Positions 1 to 9,889 of a stretch of 64,000 bases of DNA are shown here, one piece after another. Position numbers and translations under genes: made by a program. The stretch is from Moniliophthora roreri (lineage: Eukaryota > Basidiomycota > Agaricomycetes > Agaricales > Marasmiaceae), in the NCBI GenBank assembly GCA_001466705.2, contig LATX02000182.1:62001-126000 (forward strand). The letters are read 5' to 3'. A model generated the notes under the pieces. The model was not told the origin of the DNA. It saw only the letters and a list, made by a program, of their open reading frames with translations, and ran no database searches. Each line of letters begins with the position of its first letter. Position 1 is the first letter of the stretch.

Positions 1-1062
1 TTTCTTTGTCTTGGTATTAAGTTCTGCAGAATGCAAAAGGAAAGCTAATGTAGACAGTTCATCTACATTTTGCATGACTAGGTGACAGGACTTGGCCTTT
101 GGAGCAACTTTTTTAAGATATTTGGGTACTAATAGCTTTGAGATGATGTGATGGGCGTCATTGGGTTGCGCAGATAATGCTCTCAAGAGGTAAGGTCATA
201 GTGTGCACAAAACAGATCATAGCAATAAAACACATATGCTTCTCCAATAATAATAAAATTGCCATACAAGAGAGGGATCTGCATTGAATGCATCCAGTGT
301 AGCAAGAGACATTGTGTCTAAGGACCTCTACATGCCACCACCATCTCTGAATGTTAGGATTCCTGTTGGATGTTGATTGAAGTGAGAGTGTGTGCTGTGA
401 TGCGAAAACATGTACCTGAGGCTGCAGATAGACCTGCACTGGCAAGAATGAGGATGTTCTCAGCCATACTTTCTCGGAGAGCTTTACTAACGGAGAAACT
501 GTTCTACACAAGACCACCGTAAATTTAAGAGTTGGTCGAGAGGACAAAACTAATTTTATACTCTGTGGACATATTCATCAGAAACTTCTTGCTGGAGTTG
601 TCTTTATTATTCTAAATCAGAACAATAGTGGGTCCAAGTCAGAGAGCTGGATGTCGTTCAGTGGGAAGCATGACCTCAGATTATGTGTGCAGACTTTGAC
701 TTGTTTGCTTAGTGCTAGAGTAACTAGTGGGAGCAGACTCCTCAAGGCCTTAGCCTGTATTATGACTCAGAGCATTCAGATTTGTGTTTATGGTACTTAT
801 CCCATTCTGTGCTCAAAATCAATGCTTATTATCTACTAGGTAGCCCGGGTTCAGAAAAAAGCATGTTGGCAGCACACCTGGTATGGTATTAGCTTCAAAG
901 GCTCAGAGTCTGTCAATGATCAACTCACCCCTCATAGCACAGCAGAATTCACTGGTGCTGTCACTCACATTACCATCTCAATGTTGTTGATGCCAGCCAA
1001 GACATCGACCCTGACCTCCTACTTCTTGTCTACAACACAATCTCTACTACACATTCCTCTTT
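1..1062. other. no recognisable gene
   Basis: Only short open frames occur here (longest about 129 codons, minus strand) and none resembles a family I know. The composition is ordinary non-coding. The stretch ends at the terminus of a CACTA-type element. Confidence 0.5.
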
Positions 1063-1446
1063 CACTTTGTACAAGGTGTTCTTTTAACATGGTTTTCTGA
1101 TTGAGAAAACACTTAATCTTCTTGCAAAGAGAATTTTTATAAAACCATATATAAATTCTAAATTTGATTGTGTCCTCTTAACAAGAATATGCCTGGAGAA
1201 TACTAAATTTTCAGCAGCAAAAGATATGGAATTTTCAAATTCTGAGAATTAATAGATAATACAATATATTAGAATAATTTCCATACTGAGAAAACATTAA
1301 ATTTTCTCTGGTTGAAAATCCTCAGAAAATGCTGATAAGATAAGATAAAAATTCCACATTTTCTATTGTGGGAAAGTCAGAGAAAACACTAGGAAAATAG
1401 TAGGAAAATCATGTGAAAACACTATATTTTAAAGTAGTTTTTAGAT
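1063..1446. mobile_element. CACTA-type MITE, 5' part, cut by contig gap
   Basis: It starts CACTTTGTACAAGGTGTTCT, a variant of the terminal inverted repeat shared by all copies in this window, and keeps the family interior rich in GAAAAC/GAAAAT motifs. It stops at the N at 1447 before the right end, so no target duplication can be tested. No transposase is encoded. Assignment to CACTA-type rests on the complete copies at 3093 and 50560. Confidence 0.75.
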
Positions 1447-1447
1447 N
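1447..1447. other. single-N contig join
   Basis: A lone N splits the MITE on its left from copia-related sequence on its right. Single Ns at 8525, 9585, 11722, 13373, 40571, 44776 and 51333 have the same look. Confidence 0.9.
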
Positions 1448-1849
1448 TTCCCAACTTTCAAATCTAATAAAATGAGAGTTAAGTTAGAGCATTCTGACAG
1501 ATCTTTTGTTTTGAAATGCAAAGAACCAGATGAGAAGCCTAACATCTTCTTTAATCACAGGGATATCTTTCAAGAGGGAAATTCTAACCAGATTTCATCT
1601 TTCTACAATCCCCTTGTAGTGCTCACTCCTCCTTCTGAAGTTGCAGACTGGGAAGAAGAAAGTCATTATAATTATAAGTACAACAAGGTGGATGATTATA
1701 ACTAGTATGGTTCAGGCTCTATTATTCCACTAATTACTAATTATACTGAACAGAACAATCCTTTCCTTAAAAATATTGAAGATTGTGTTGTAAACATCTG
1801 TACCACATTTTCATTCTGTAATTCAGTTGATTGTACTAGTAGTAATAGT

Positions 1850-2287
1850 TTGAAATCAAACTCTGCATTACGAGTACTCAATTCTGCTCCAACCAACTAC
1901 ATAAGTCTGATAATTGGAGATTTCTCTAAGTTACATAAGGTAAACCCTATACATATTCAAAGGGTTAATGGTGGTGATACAATCACCAAAGCTAGAACCA
2001 TTATCATTTCTCATAAGAGCTCTAATAATATTATTCATCAAGTCAAACTATATCCAGTTTATTATCATCCAAAATCCAGTTTTCAACTCCTAGCTGGAAA
2101 CAAATTTACTATCAGAGAATGTGATATCATCTACTCTCACCCAGAAACCTTAGTTCATTGGAAGAATGGTGACTTGTTCTTGTCTCTGTCCTCTGGACAA
2201 GATAAATACAAGTTCACATACCTGGAAACTCAAGTAGATGACTTGAAGTTCTCCTGGCCCTTTCTCCTGCCACCACTAAAGTGGTAG
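1850..2287 (+). pseudogene. copia pol: protease/GAG-pre-integrase region
   Basis: An open frame of about 145 codons. Its spacing before the integrase core and its hydrophobic-strand pattern suit the protease to pre-integrase stretch of a copia polyprotein. No intact DSG protease motif is visible. The downstream Cys pair in HSCTGCAYG (about 2395-2425) would be the remnant of the C-x2-C of the pre-integrase zinc finger. Identification leans on context: the next frame is clear copia integrase. Confidence 0.45.
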
Positions 2288-2439
2288 ATTTGATTATTGC
2301 ACACAACTGCTTTGAGCACATACTAGAACTCATCCTTAGTAAATGTACTACCACCTGTAATGGTTTTTCCATCAGAGACTTGTTGAAGTTTGAGCACTCT
2401 TGCACTGGATGTGCTTATGGGGCATAAAACAATAGTTGT

Positions 2440-2730
2440 ATTCAAACTCAACAAAATGAGTGTTGGAGATTCTAGGACCAATCCATATGGATTTAGTGGA
2501 GTTCTCTGTAATTTTATACTCTCATAAATTCAAACATGTGCTCACTATCCTTGATGACTACTCTAGTTATGAATGGTCAGCACTACAAAAGACAAAGAAA
2601 CAAGACAAAACACTTGCTTCCTTTAAAGCCTTTAGGGCACAAATACAAAAATATACTGGGAAGCCTATAAAAAACACTGAATATTGATTATGGGAAAGAA
2701 TTCTTTGGTACCTTATTCCAGAAACCGATA
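2440..2730 (+). pseudogene. copia integrase core, truncated
   Basis: The frame at 2460-2687 carries the copia rve signature: GPIHMDL at the start of the core, then TILDDYSSYEW, KTKKQ and a tract ending TGKPIKN. These match the usual order of GPI..D, DDYSR..W and TG..IK in Ty1/copia integrases, which covers the first catalytic Asp. Just after it the usual R.DNG.E block is present only as a degenerate YGKEFFG remnant. The sequence then runs into an unrelated repeat at 2733. The natural next segment of the protein is found after the MITE at 3840. Confidence 0.75.
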
Positions 2731-2732
2731 AA

Positions 2733-2974
2733 TATTATACAAATGAACACCCATTTTCGATCTGGGAAGTTGTTTTGAAGGAAATCATCTCTGAACTACC
2801 AAGTGAGACATTGAGAATTATTCTTGATGTTGTGGTAACAGTGAACCATGCTGAACCAACTCACAAACAAAACTGAGAATCAAGAACTTATATATACCTT
2901 TTTTGGGGGTATTTTGGCACCACAGGCCTCATGTTTTTATAGTAGAGGCATAGGTTTTTGAGCATCTTCACTGG
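2733..2974 (-). repeat. unclassified repeat R1, left copy
   Basis: This block recurs in inverted orientation at 7436-7622. The two match closely except for about 65 extra bases here after a GTGGTAAC motif. The outer end is sharp (CACTG at 2970-2974) and followed by unrelated sequence in both places, which suggests an element terminus. It lies inside the copia relic between integrase segments. No gene is recognisable. Confidence 0.65.
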
Positions 2975-3092
2975 CAGAATTGAGCACTTTAACAGTGTTA
3001 TTTGTGAAAAGTCTGAAAAATTCTGTTTTAAAGCATGTCTCCCTTCTGCCTGGTGGACTTATATGCTTTAAATTGCTGTTTATGTTTACAAT

Positions 3093-3839
3093 CACTATGT
3101 ACAAGGTGTTCTTTTAACATGGTTTTCTGATTGAGAAAACACTTAATCTTCTTGCAAAGAGAATTTTTATAAAACCATTTATAAATTCTAAATTTCAATT
3201 GTGTCCTCTCAACAAGAATATGCCTGGAGAATACTAAATTTTCAGCAGCAAAAGATATGGAATTTTCAAATTCTGAGAATTAATAGATAATACAATATAT
3301 TAGAATAATTTCCATACTGAGAAAACATTAAATTTTCTCTGGTTGAAAATGCTCAGAAAATGCTGATAAGATAAGATAAAAATTCCATATTTTCTATTGT
3401 GGGAAAGTCAGAGAAAACACTAGGAAAACACTAGGAAAATGGTAGGAAAATCATGTGGAAATACTATATCTTACAGCAGTTTTCAGATAGTTTTCATATA
3501 GTTTTCCTTTTGTATTTAACATGTTTTCTTTAATATAAAATTCAAAATCTTATATTTATTTTCTAAATGTTTTCTCACTATTTTATAAGACAGAAAATTT
3601 AGTATATTTGTCATCAGAAAATTAAAGGATAATTCTATAATTTCATTATCATAAAATAATAAAAAAACACAGACTCTTCTGGAAATTAAAATTCAGAGTA
3701 TGCTTGCTGTTTTCAATATGTGATGACAACTTGAAACTAATAGAATTTTCTGAGTGTTGTCTGGAAGCAAATATATAGCAGTATTCTGAGTGTATTTCCT
3801 TTGTGTTAATAGCATAAAAAGAACACCTCATATGTAGTG
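3093..3839. mobile_element. complete CACTA-type MITE with AAT target duplication
   Basis: The element is 747 bp. Its left end begins CACTATGTACAAGGTGTTCT, and its right end read on the other strand begins CACTACATATGAGGTGTTCT, an imperfect inverted repeat of about 24 bp. It is flanked on both sides by AAT (3090-3092 and 3840-3842). CACTA-starting termini with a 3-bp duplication are the hallmark of the CACTA (EnSpm) superfamily. The interior is AT-rich, has no transposase, and carries many short GAAAAC, GGAAAAC and TTTTC motifs that could be subterminal transposase sites (inference). It interrupts the copia relic. Confidence 0.85.
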
Positions 3840-4105
3840 AATAGAACTTCAAACAAACACTTGGAATGGAAAACTCCAGTTGAAGCTTTTAGAGGAAAGA
3901 AACCAGATGTTGCTTACTTCTGAACACCTGGATGCACTGCTTATGTATATCTTGATAAGGAACTTCAAGTGCACAAACTAGCACCCAAAACAGAGAAGAT
4001 GATTTTTATCAGATATGCATTGAGTTTGAAAGCTTGGCTTTCTATGTGGAATACAGGCCATATTTTTGTTTCATCAAATGTGATTTTTGATGAAAGCAAC
4101 TAAAG
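3840..4105 (+). pseudogene. copia integrase C-terminal part
   Basis: Reading across a stop, the frame gives TPVEAFRGKKPDVAYF, then GCTAYVYLDKE and LAPKTEKMIFIRY, and ends near SSNVIFDES. These match the conserved copia block in which a TP.E...GKKP tract is followed by G..AYV..P...KL.PK...IF.GY and ends in ..DV.FDE. It continues the integrase piece at 2460 once the R1 repeat and the MITE are discounted. A TGA follows the first 17 residues. Confidence 0.75.
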
Positions 4106-5602
4106 TGCAAGACCACATCTATCAAATCAGCACTCATCAAGTGCTAATATGGCAAACCTAGAAAAGACCCAATTTTATTCAATTTACCTTACTTTTGAAT
4201 CAGAACACTTTAATATGACACAAGATAATAGGTAATAAGAACTAGAGTGAGCCCAGTCTGCTAGTCATGGCCTTAAAGAAGCTATGGTGCATTGAAAAGT
4301 ACAAAAAGCTATATGATATGCTATACAGAGGTGTCTAAGTTGTACTTTCTGACTTATCTATGTAACAGATCCAAATCAGATCACTCCCAAAACATATAGG
4401 GGACCTAACTATGACCATATGAACACATTGGCTAGTTAACTGAGCTCTCAAAAGTGCTATCAATAGGAATTCTGTTTTTATTTTAACTTTCTATAACATC
4501 TGCAAAGTGCAACAAGCAGTCAAACAGTACAGAGGTACTTAAGAAAAGACATCAAAACAAAAAGACAACTTAGAATAGGAACAATCAAAGAATGATTATC
4601 CTCTGAAGTCAATATGCAGATCAAAGTCAAAGCAGACAATCTCTTAATAAAGAGCTCAAAGGCAGTGAAGCCATACAAAATAACATAACTAAGTGTGAAG
4701 TAACCTCAAAAGGAAGAAAACCACTTTCAAAGGCCTGTCACTACCTATAGACAGATACAACAAGACATACAATAAATATCTAATGGATGAGAAGTCCTAA
4801 ATAAGACTGAGAATGAATTGTCAAAGGAGATAGGAACAGTAACAGCATGTTCTAACCTTGGAAACTTTGGCATCTAGGTCTCTGCCAACATGTAGATGCT
4901 AGAAAGAGAAATGCTGTAAGAAGACAGAATGGATACTCCCATCCACTTGCAGATACTCAAATTAGAAAAGAGAAAATACCAATTATAGAGTCCAGACCAC
5001 CTGGAGAAGTAGGTGCCCACACAGATATAGTCAGATACCCTAGTGGCCAGACTCTGTGACACCCAAATATTCCCTCTTTTAGCATCTCAGCCACTCTTTT
5101 ATTATTTTCTGAATTATCAGACATTATTTGTTCTTCCTTGTAGATATATTTTGAGGACAGTTTATAAGGACAGCTAGATATTTGTATATACTCAAGTAAC
5201 TCTGCCCCCTCTGATTGTGAATACATGAAGAGTTTGTTTGATATATAATTGTGTGTGCCATTCCAGTTTTGCTTCCTTACTTCAGGCCCTGGAGATTGGT
5301 TCTGAGTAACTCCAGAGAGATAGAGATCTGATAATGAACTTGTGTCATAAGAGACATGTGTGTGTATCAGGTTGTGACACACTTAGAGTCTTAGCAAAGG
5401 GTGTGCCTGCACTGAGCTCTTTGTAGAAATTGGTCTAGGACCTTTTTCAGTATGCTGTGTGCTGTAGTTGTCTTAAGGAAGTCTTGAACTCTGTAGGGTC
5501 AGACTATATCAGCTATTGAGTCTTTGTATAGGACTATAGCTCTTGTGTTTTGTGCTTTGTGCACTGTGTTCTTGTGTGTGTGTTTGTGTGTTTGGAATAA
5601 AC
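4106..5602. other. no recognisable gene; short GT-rich tract
   Basis: The first 150 bases may be the degraded hinge after copia integrase. After that only short frames occur. A GT-rich tract (about 5570-5595) lies just before the family A LTR. Nothing else is recognised. Confidence 0.45.
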
Positions 5603-5949
5603 TGTTATGAACATGGACTAGCAAATGGACATGTAGATACTGATGTGTGTATTACTAAATCCTTTTCTTTCACCTTCTATGAGTTTCTATCTATTCTTAG
5701 TTACAATGTTCTCTCAAGTTCTTTCTGTTTCTCTATTATTTGTCATTGTATCTACTTTGTAGTATTTAAGATAGCCTAACTAGGTCTAAGCTCCTCAGCT
5801 TGACCTGGTTTGCAATAAACCTTGTATAAAGCAATGAACCTCTGAACTGCAGATGACCTCTGCACAAACTCTAAGCTTGAACCTTGCAACTTACTTGACT
5901 ACATTATAGTTGAGTTAGTTGTTGACGTTGCTATGCAAGTAATGTAACA
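5603..5949 (+). repeat. gypsy family A 5' LTR (copy A1)
   Basis: It starts TGTTATGAAC and ends AATGTAACA, the TG...CA form. The borders follow those proven by the target duplication of the solo LTR at 19214-19690. A TATA-like TATTTAAG lies at 5763. Confidence 0.75.
5763..5807 (+). promoter_or_regulatory. LTR promoter: TATA box and predicted RNA start/self-primer
   Basis: TATTTAAG at 5763-5770 is followed 34 nt later by AGCTTGACCT (5797-5806). In Tf1-like elements the 5' end of the RNA lies about 30 nt after the TATA box and acts as its own primer. The same spacing occurs in every family A LTR here. Confidence 0.65.
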
Positions 5950-5962
5950 CAAGGTCAAGCTG
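5950..5962 (+). promoter_or_regulatory. self-priming primer-binding site (copy A1)
   Basis: Two bases after the LTR end, AGGTCAAGCTG (5952-5962) is the exact reverse complement of CAGCTTGACCT inside the LTR (5796-5806). Eleven paired bases next to the LTR match the Tf1/sushi self-priming layout. I did not compare it with tRNA 3' ends. Confidence 0.65.
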
Positions 5963-6209
5963 ATCAGAACACCGACCTAACAAGGTTAAGGCACCACAAC
6001 ACCACCATGAGCCTGCCTAACAACAGAAGACAAACAGGATCTTGATTGAGACCTTGATCTTACAAGACGGCTTCAACAAATAGGGATCAGCATTTTGGAG
6101 AACCCTGCATCGACCTCGTGTACAATTATAACCTGCCACCACCATCATGAAGTAATCAGACAGCTCTCAGATGTGCTTGAGCCAGACACAACAACAGAAG
6201 AAGAAACAT

Positions 6210-7236
6210 GACAAGACAAAGAGCTGAAGAGCAGCTCGACCCTGATATTCACTCCACCAGAATCGCCCTCAAAAGAGAGCTCCAAAGACTCAATAGCAAA
6301 GAAAGGGAGATCACCAGACTCCTCACCATCCACTCCAGACTTTACAGCTTCTGCTAAAGAACCCAAACTCACAATAGACAACATGTCGGGAGAGAGAAGC
6401 TCAACTCCAAAACAAGAACAGAAACCAAAATCACAGGAGGAAATGATAATCAGTGTTGCAACAGCAGTACTGGAAGAAGTCAAGAAGAAAGAAAAGAAAA
6501 AGGAAAAGAGAGCCAAGGTAGCAGCCCTAGAGCCTTTTGAAGGAGATAGAAAGGACACAAAGTGATTCCTCACTGAAGTTGAGATCTTTCTCTGAATGCA
6601 CCTATCTGATTATGACACTGATGAGAAGAAATGTCTATTCCTTCTCTCCTATCTCCAAGGGAAAACCACTGCTTCATGGAAGCAATCCAAGACCAATCGA
6701 ATCTTTGAAAGGAAGAGTGGCAAGGACGAGCTCACCTGGACCAACCTCAAAGCTTCCTTTAAGAAGCATTACTTGCCAGCTGACATCCAAGCAGATGCTC
6801 AACTACAAATTGAGGAAGCTCACATGACCGACAGAGCCAATACTTATGTTAATGAATTCAGGGTCATAGCCAATGAATCTGGATATGACGATCAGGCCTT
6901 AATCCATATCTTCAGAAGAGGCCTCCCGATAACTCTTGCAGACAAAATCCTTAATCAACTGCAGGGATGGCCAACAGATCTCAAAGGATGGTATGAAGCA
7001 GCCATCCAATACAATGAGCAATTCAAATATGCAAAAACAGTCCAGCAACCAAGAAGGTTCCAAATGGCTGGAGACAAGAAGAAAAGATTCGAAAAGAAAG
7101 AAGTGTCAGTCAATTGTGTGGACACAGGATGACTAACAGAAGATGAGAAGAAGGAATACATGAAAGAAGGGAAGTGCTTCCAGTGTGCCAAACAAGGACA
7201 TGTCAGCAGGGACTGCCTCTTGAAGAATCCCACATA
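6210..7236 (+). pseudogene. gypsy gag (nucleocapsid) with stops, copy A1
   Basis: The frame is open from about 6210; the first ATG is at 6383. It reads an acidic Ser/Pro-rich leader, a KKKEKKKEKRAKV basic tract, then a retrotransposon gag core (about 6600-7000) with YLQGKTTASW and QIEEAHM...YVNEFR. A CCHC zinc knuckle, CFQCAKQGHVSRDC, lies at 7175-7216. Three in-frame TGA codons (about 6562, 6592 and 7130) break it, at positions where Arg or Trp is expected, and there is no frameshift in the core. The product would form the virus-like particle and bind RNA. Confidence 0.8.
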
Positions 7237-7254
7237 ATAATGGCATTTTCGATC

Positions 7255-7435
7255 AGAACGACCCAGAAGAGATCATCAGACAGATTGACATCCGAGCCAA
7301 GATGTTGGTCTTGCAGACTATAGCTCACACAGTAGAACATGAAGAACAGAAACTAGAAGATCTGATCCCGGAGTACCTTCAGGAGTTCAAGGCACAGTTT
7401 GAAGATCATGCAGCTGAGCACTTTCCCATATTGCA
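7255..7435 (+). pseudogene. gypsy pol fragment: protease end to RT start
   Basis: Read on the plus strand, this gives DIRAKM, then LEDLIPEYLQEF and DHAAEHFP. This is the linker between protease and RT of basidiomycete gypsy elements (compare ISAKMT..QELA and FP in copy A3). The protease itself is missing, so an internal deletion joins gag to this linker. The frame ends at the R1 repeat. Confidence 0.6.
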
Positions 7436-7622
7436 GTGAAGATGCTCAAAAACCTATGCCTCTACTATAAAAACATGAGGCCTGTGGTGCCAAAATACCC
7501 TCGTTACCGCAACATCAAGAATAATTCTCAATGTCTCGCTCAGTAGTTCAGAGATGATTGCCTTCAAAACAACTTCTCAGATTGAAATGGGTGTTCGTTT
7601 GTATAATATTTATCAGTTTTGT
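7436..7622 (+). repeat. unclassified repeat R1, right copy (inverted)
   Basis: Reverse complement of 2733-2974, lacking the extra bases of that copy. It starts sharply at CAGTGAAGATGCTC, directly after the gypsy fragment. Confidence 0.65.
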
Positions 7623-8250
7623 GGTTTTATTAATCACTTTGAAAGCAAATACTGGTATAGATTTCAACCAGAAACTGCCCAAAGAATAAACTTCTTCTAA
7701 GTGAGAACAAAGATACCTCTTGTACCTGAATATAGCCCTCTTAGCTATGTTCTGCAATGATTCTCAAGAGGACAAATCTTCTAGACACTGCTAGCCTGAA
7801 ACCCTCTCTGATTCACATCGAAACACCAGACTATACTGATGCACATCAGCTACCCTCTTAGTAGACTGATACAATGTTTCTCTTATTGGAAAACATGCCT
7901 CTTGCATTAAAAACTAAGCTCTTTCTAGCTTTTATTTATATCTCTGGTTTGGGTTACAATCTCAGGTCTCAACTAGCCTGTGCCTCTTGCACAACTAAAT
8001 ATGCTAGAGCCTGAAGTGGTTGAAAAATACTGATTGCCAGTAGCTCTTCTACCTGAACAACAACATCATATAATCTAATATATCTGTCACAAATACAAAT
8101 AAAACTGAGTCAGATAATAAATATTATATAAACTAAGCTGTGTTTGGTAATTTCTCTGTCACAGTGTCTGATTGTAGTCAGGCTTTGTAGCCATAATCTC
8201 TTTTATTCTTTTTCTTTGACAATTGTGCTGTCTTCCGACACTAACCGTTT
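7623..8250. other. no recognisable gene
   Basis: Unique-looking sequence after repeat R1 with no long frame and no family match. It may be the interior of the element that R1 terminates. Confidence 0.4.
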
Positions 8251-8524
8251 CACTACGTACGAGGTGTTCTTTTAACATGGTTTTCTGATTGAGAAAACAC
8301 TTAATCTTCTTGCAAAGAAGATTTTCAAAAAAGCATTTATAAATTCTAAATTTTAATTGTGTCCCCTCAACAAGAATATGTCTGGAGGATGCTAAATTTT
8401 CAATAGCAAAAAATATAGAATTTTCAAATTCTGAGAATTAATAGACAATACAATATATTAGAATAATTTCCATGCTGAGAAAACATTAAATTTTCTCTGG
8501 TTGAAAATGCTCAGACAATGCTGA
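8251..8524. mobile_element. CACTA-type MITE, 5' part, cut by contig gap
   Basis: Starts CACTACGTACGAGGTGTTCT and follows the family for 274 bp until the N at 8525. Left flank is TTT; the right end is not present. Confidence 0.7.
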
Positions 8525-8525
8525 N
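8525..8525. other. single-N contig join
   Basis: Sequence on the right (from 8526) equals the unique flank at 50416, so the join is not a simple gap within one MITE. Confidence 0.9.
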
Positions 8526-9863
8526 TTCACACAACTGTTCTTCTACCTGCCAGACACCAAAGAAAAATCCCCAATGCAGTGCATTGGTTTGAATATTCTG
8601 TTCTCATATGTCTGAGCCCTATAGCAAAAATCATCAATACATGAAACTTGGGCACAAGATCCCCAGTTACACTACATATGAGGTGTTCTTTTAACATGGT
8701 TTTCTGATTGAGAAAACACTTAATCTTCTTGCAATGAAGATTTTCAAAAAAGCATTTATAAATTCTGAATTTTAATTGTGTCCTCTTAACAAGAATATGT
8801 CTGGAGAGTGCCAAATTTTCAACAACAAAAGATGTAGAATTTTCAAATTCTGAGAATTATTAGACAATACAATATATTAGAATAATTTCCATGCTGAGAA
8901 AACATTAAATTTTCTCTGGTTGAAAATACTCAGAAAATGCTGATAAGATAAGATAAAAATTCCAAATTTTTTATTGTGGGAAAGTCAGAGAAAACACTAG
9001 GAAAACACTAGGAAAATGGTAGGAAAATCATGTGGAAATACTATGTCTTACAGCAGTTTTCAGATAGTTTTCATATAATTTTCCTTTTGTATTTAACATG
9101 TTTTCCTTGATATAATATTCAAAATTTTATAAGGCAGAAAATCTAGTATATTTGTAATTAGAAAACTAAAGGATAATTTTATAATTTCATTGTTATAAAA
9201 CACAGACTTTTCTGGAAATTAAAATACAGAATATGCTTGCTGTTTTCAGTGTGTGATGATAGCTTGAAACTAATAGAATTTTCTGAATGTTGTCTGGAAG
9301 TGAATATATAGTAGTATTCTGAGTCACTACATACAAGGTGTTCTTTTAACATGGTTTTCTGATTGAGAAAACACTTAATCTTCTTGCAATGAAGATTTTC
9401 AAAAAAGCATTTATAAATTCTGAATTTTAATTGTGTCCTCTTAACAAGAATATGTCTGGAGAGTGCCAAATTTTCAACAACAAAAGATGTAGAATTTTCA
9501 AATTCTGAGAATTATTAGACAATACAATATATTAGAATAATTTCCATGCTGAGAAAACATTAAATTTTCTCTGGTTGAAAATGCNTCTAAATGTTTTCTC
9601 ACTATTTTATAAGGCAGAAAATCTAGTATATTTGTAATTAGAAAACTAAAAGATAATTTTATAATTTCATTGTTATAAAATTATTAGAAAATACAGACTC
9701 TTCTGGAAATTAAAATACAGAATATGCTTGCTGTTTTCAATATGTGATGATAGCTTGAAACTAATAGAATTCTCTAAATGTTGTCTGGAAGTGAATATAT
9801 AGCAGTATTCTGAGGGTATTTTCTTTGTATTAATAGCATGAAAAGAACACCTTGTATGTAATG
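8526..9863. mobile_element. CACTA-type MITE, possibly nested or chimeric
   Basis: Bases 8526-8669 repeat the unique flank at 50416-50559, then a MITE starts at 8670 with TTA before it. At 9325 a second MITE start (CACTACATACAAGGTGTTCT) begins inside the first. An N sits at 9585, and one right end is found at 9863, followed by TTA. The first part matches the 50560 copy closely, but the middle (about 8915-9320) diverges and lacks about 30 bp. The block is either a nested insertion or an assembly chimera. Confidence 0.6.
9585..9585. other. single-N contig join
   Basis: The contig starting at 9586 overlaps the end of the contig that finishes at 51332. Confidence 0.9.
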
Positions 9864-9889
9864 TTAGCTTAGTCAAAGTGCTGCTTCAC
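9586..9889. repeat. contig-end overlap with 51029-51332
   Basis: 304 bp matched with a handful of substitutions, including 26 bp of unique flank after the MITE end. Allelic or duplicated copies of one locus. Confidence 0.75.

Larger units (their letters stand above)
1472..4105 (+). mobile_element. degenerate Ty1/copia retrotransposon relic
   Basis: Copia pol pieces run in order on the plus strand: a protease/pre-integrase-like part (1850-2287), integrase core (about 2440-2730) and integrase C-terminal part (3840-4105). Two later insertions split it: a repeat of unknown type (2733-2974) and a complete CACTA-type MITE (3093-3839). No reverse transcriptase, RNase H or LTR is recognisable. Several stops break the frame, so it is a fossil. 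The 1472-1705 open frame just upstream is acidic and Asn-rich and may be the gag-pol linker, but I do not recognise it. Confidence 0.7.
5603..7435 (+). mobile_element. gypsy family A copy A1 (5' LTR, gag, deleted pol)
   Basis: A Ty3/gypsy element with 5' LTR (5603-5949), self-complementary primer site, gag with a zinc knuckle, and only the start of the reverse transcriptase region. Protease and almost all of pol are gone, and the copy ends abruptly where the R1 repeat begins at 7436. No 3' LTR is present. It shares LTR end, PBS and TATA spacing with the copies at 39473 and 52033. Confidence 0.85.

Noticed and set aside
6145..6573. 142-aa minus frame over gag
   Set aside because: Antisense to the clear gag frame; its Ser-rich content mirrors the acidic gag leader.
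8527..8814. Repeated 67-96 aa frames (MALSRHILVK... and similar) at 8527, 9179, 9673, 50417 and 51116
   Set aside because: They run antisense through the CACTA-type MITE, start or end in its flanks, and vary only as the repeat does. They are by-products of the repeat, not genes.
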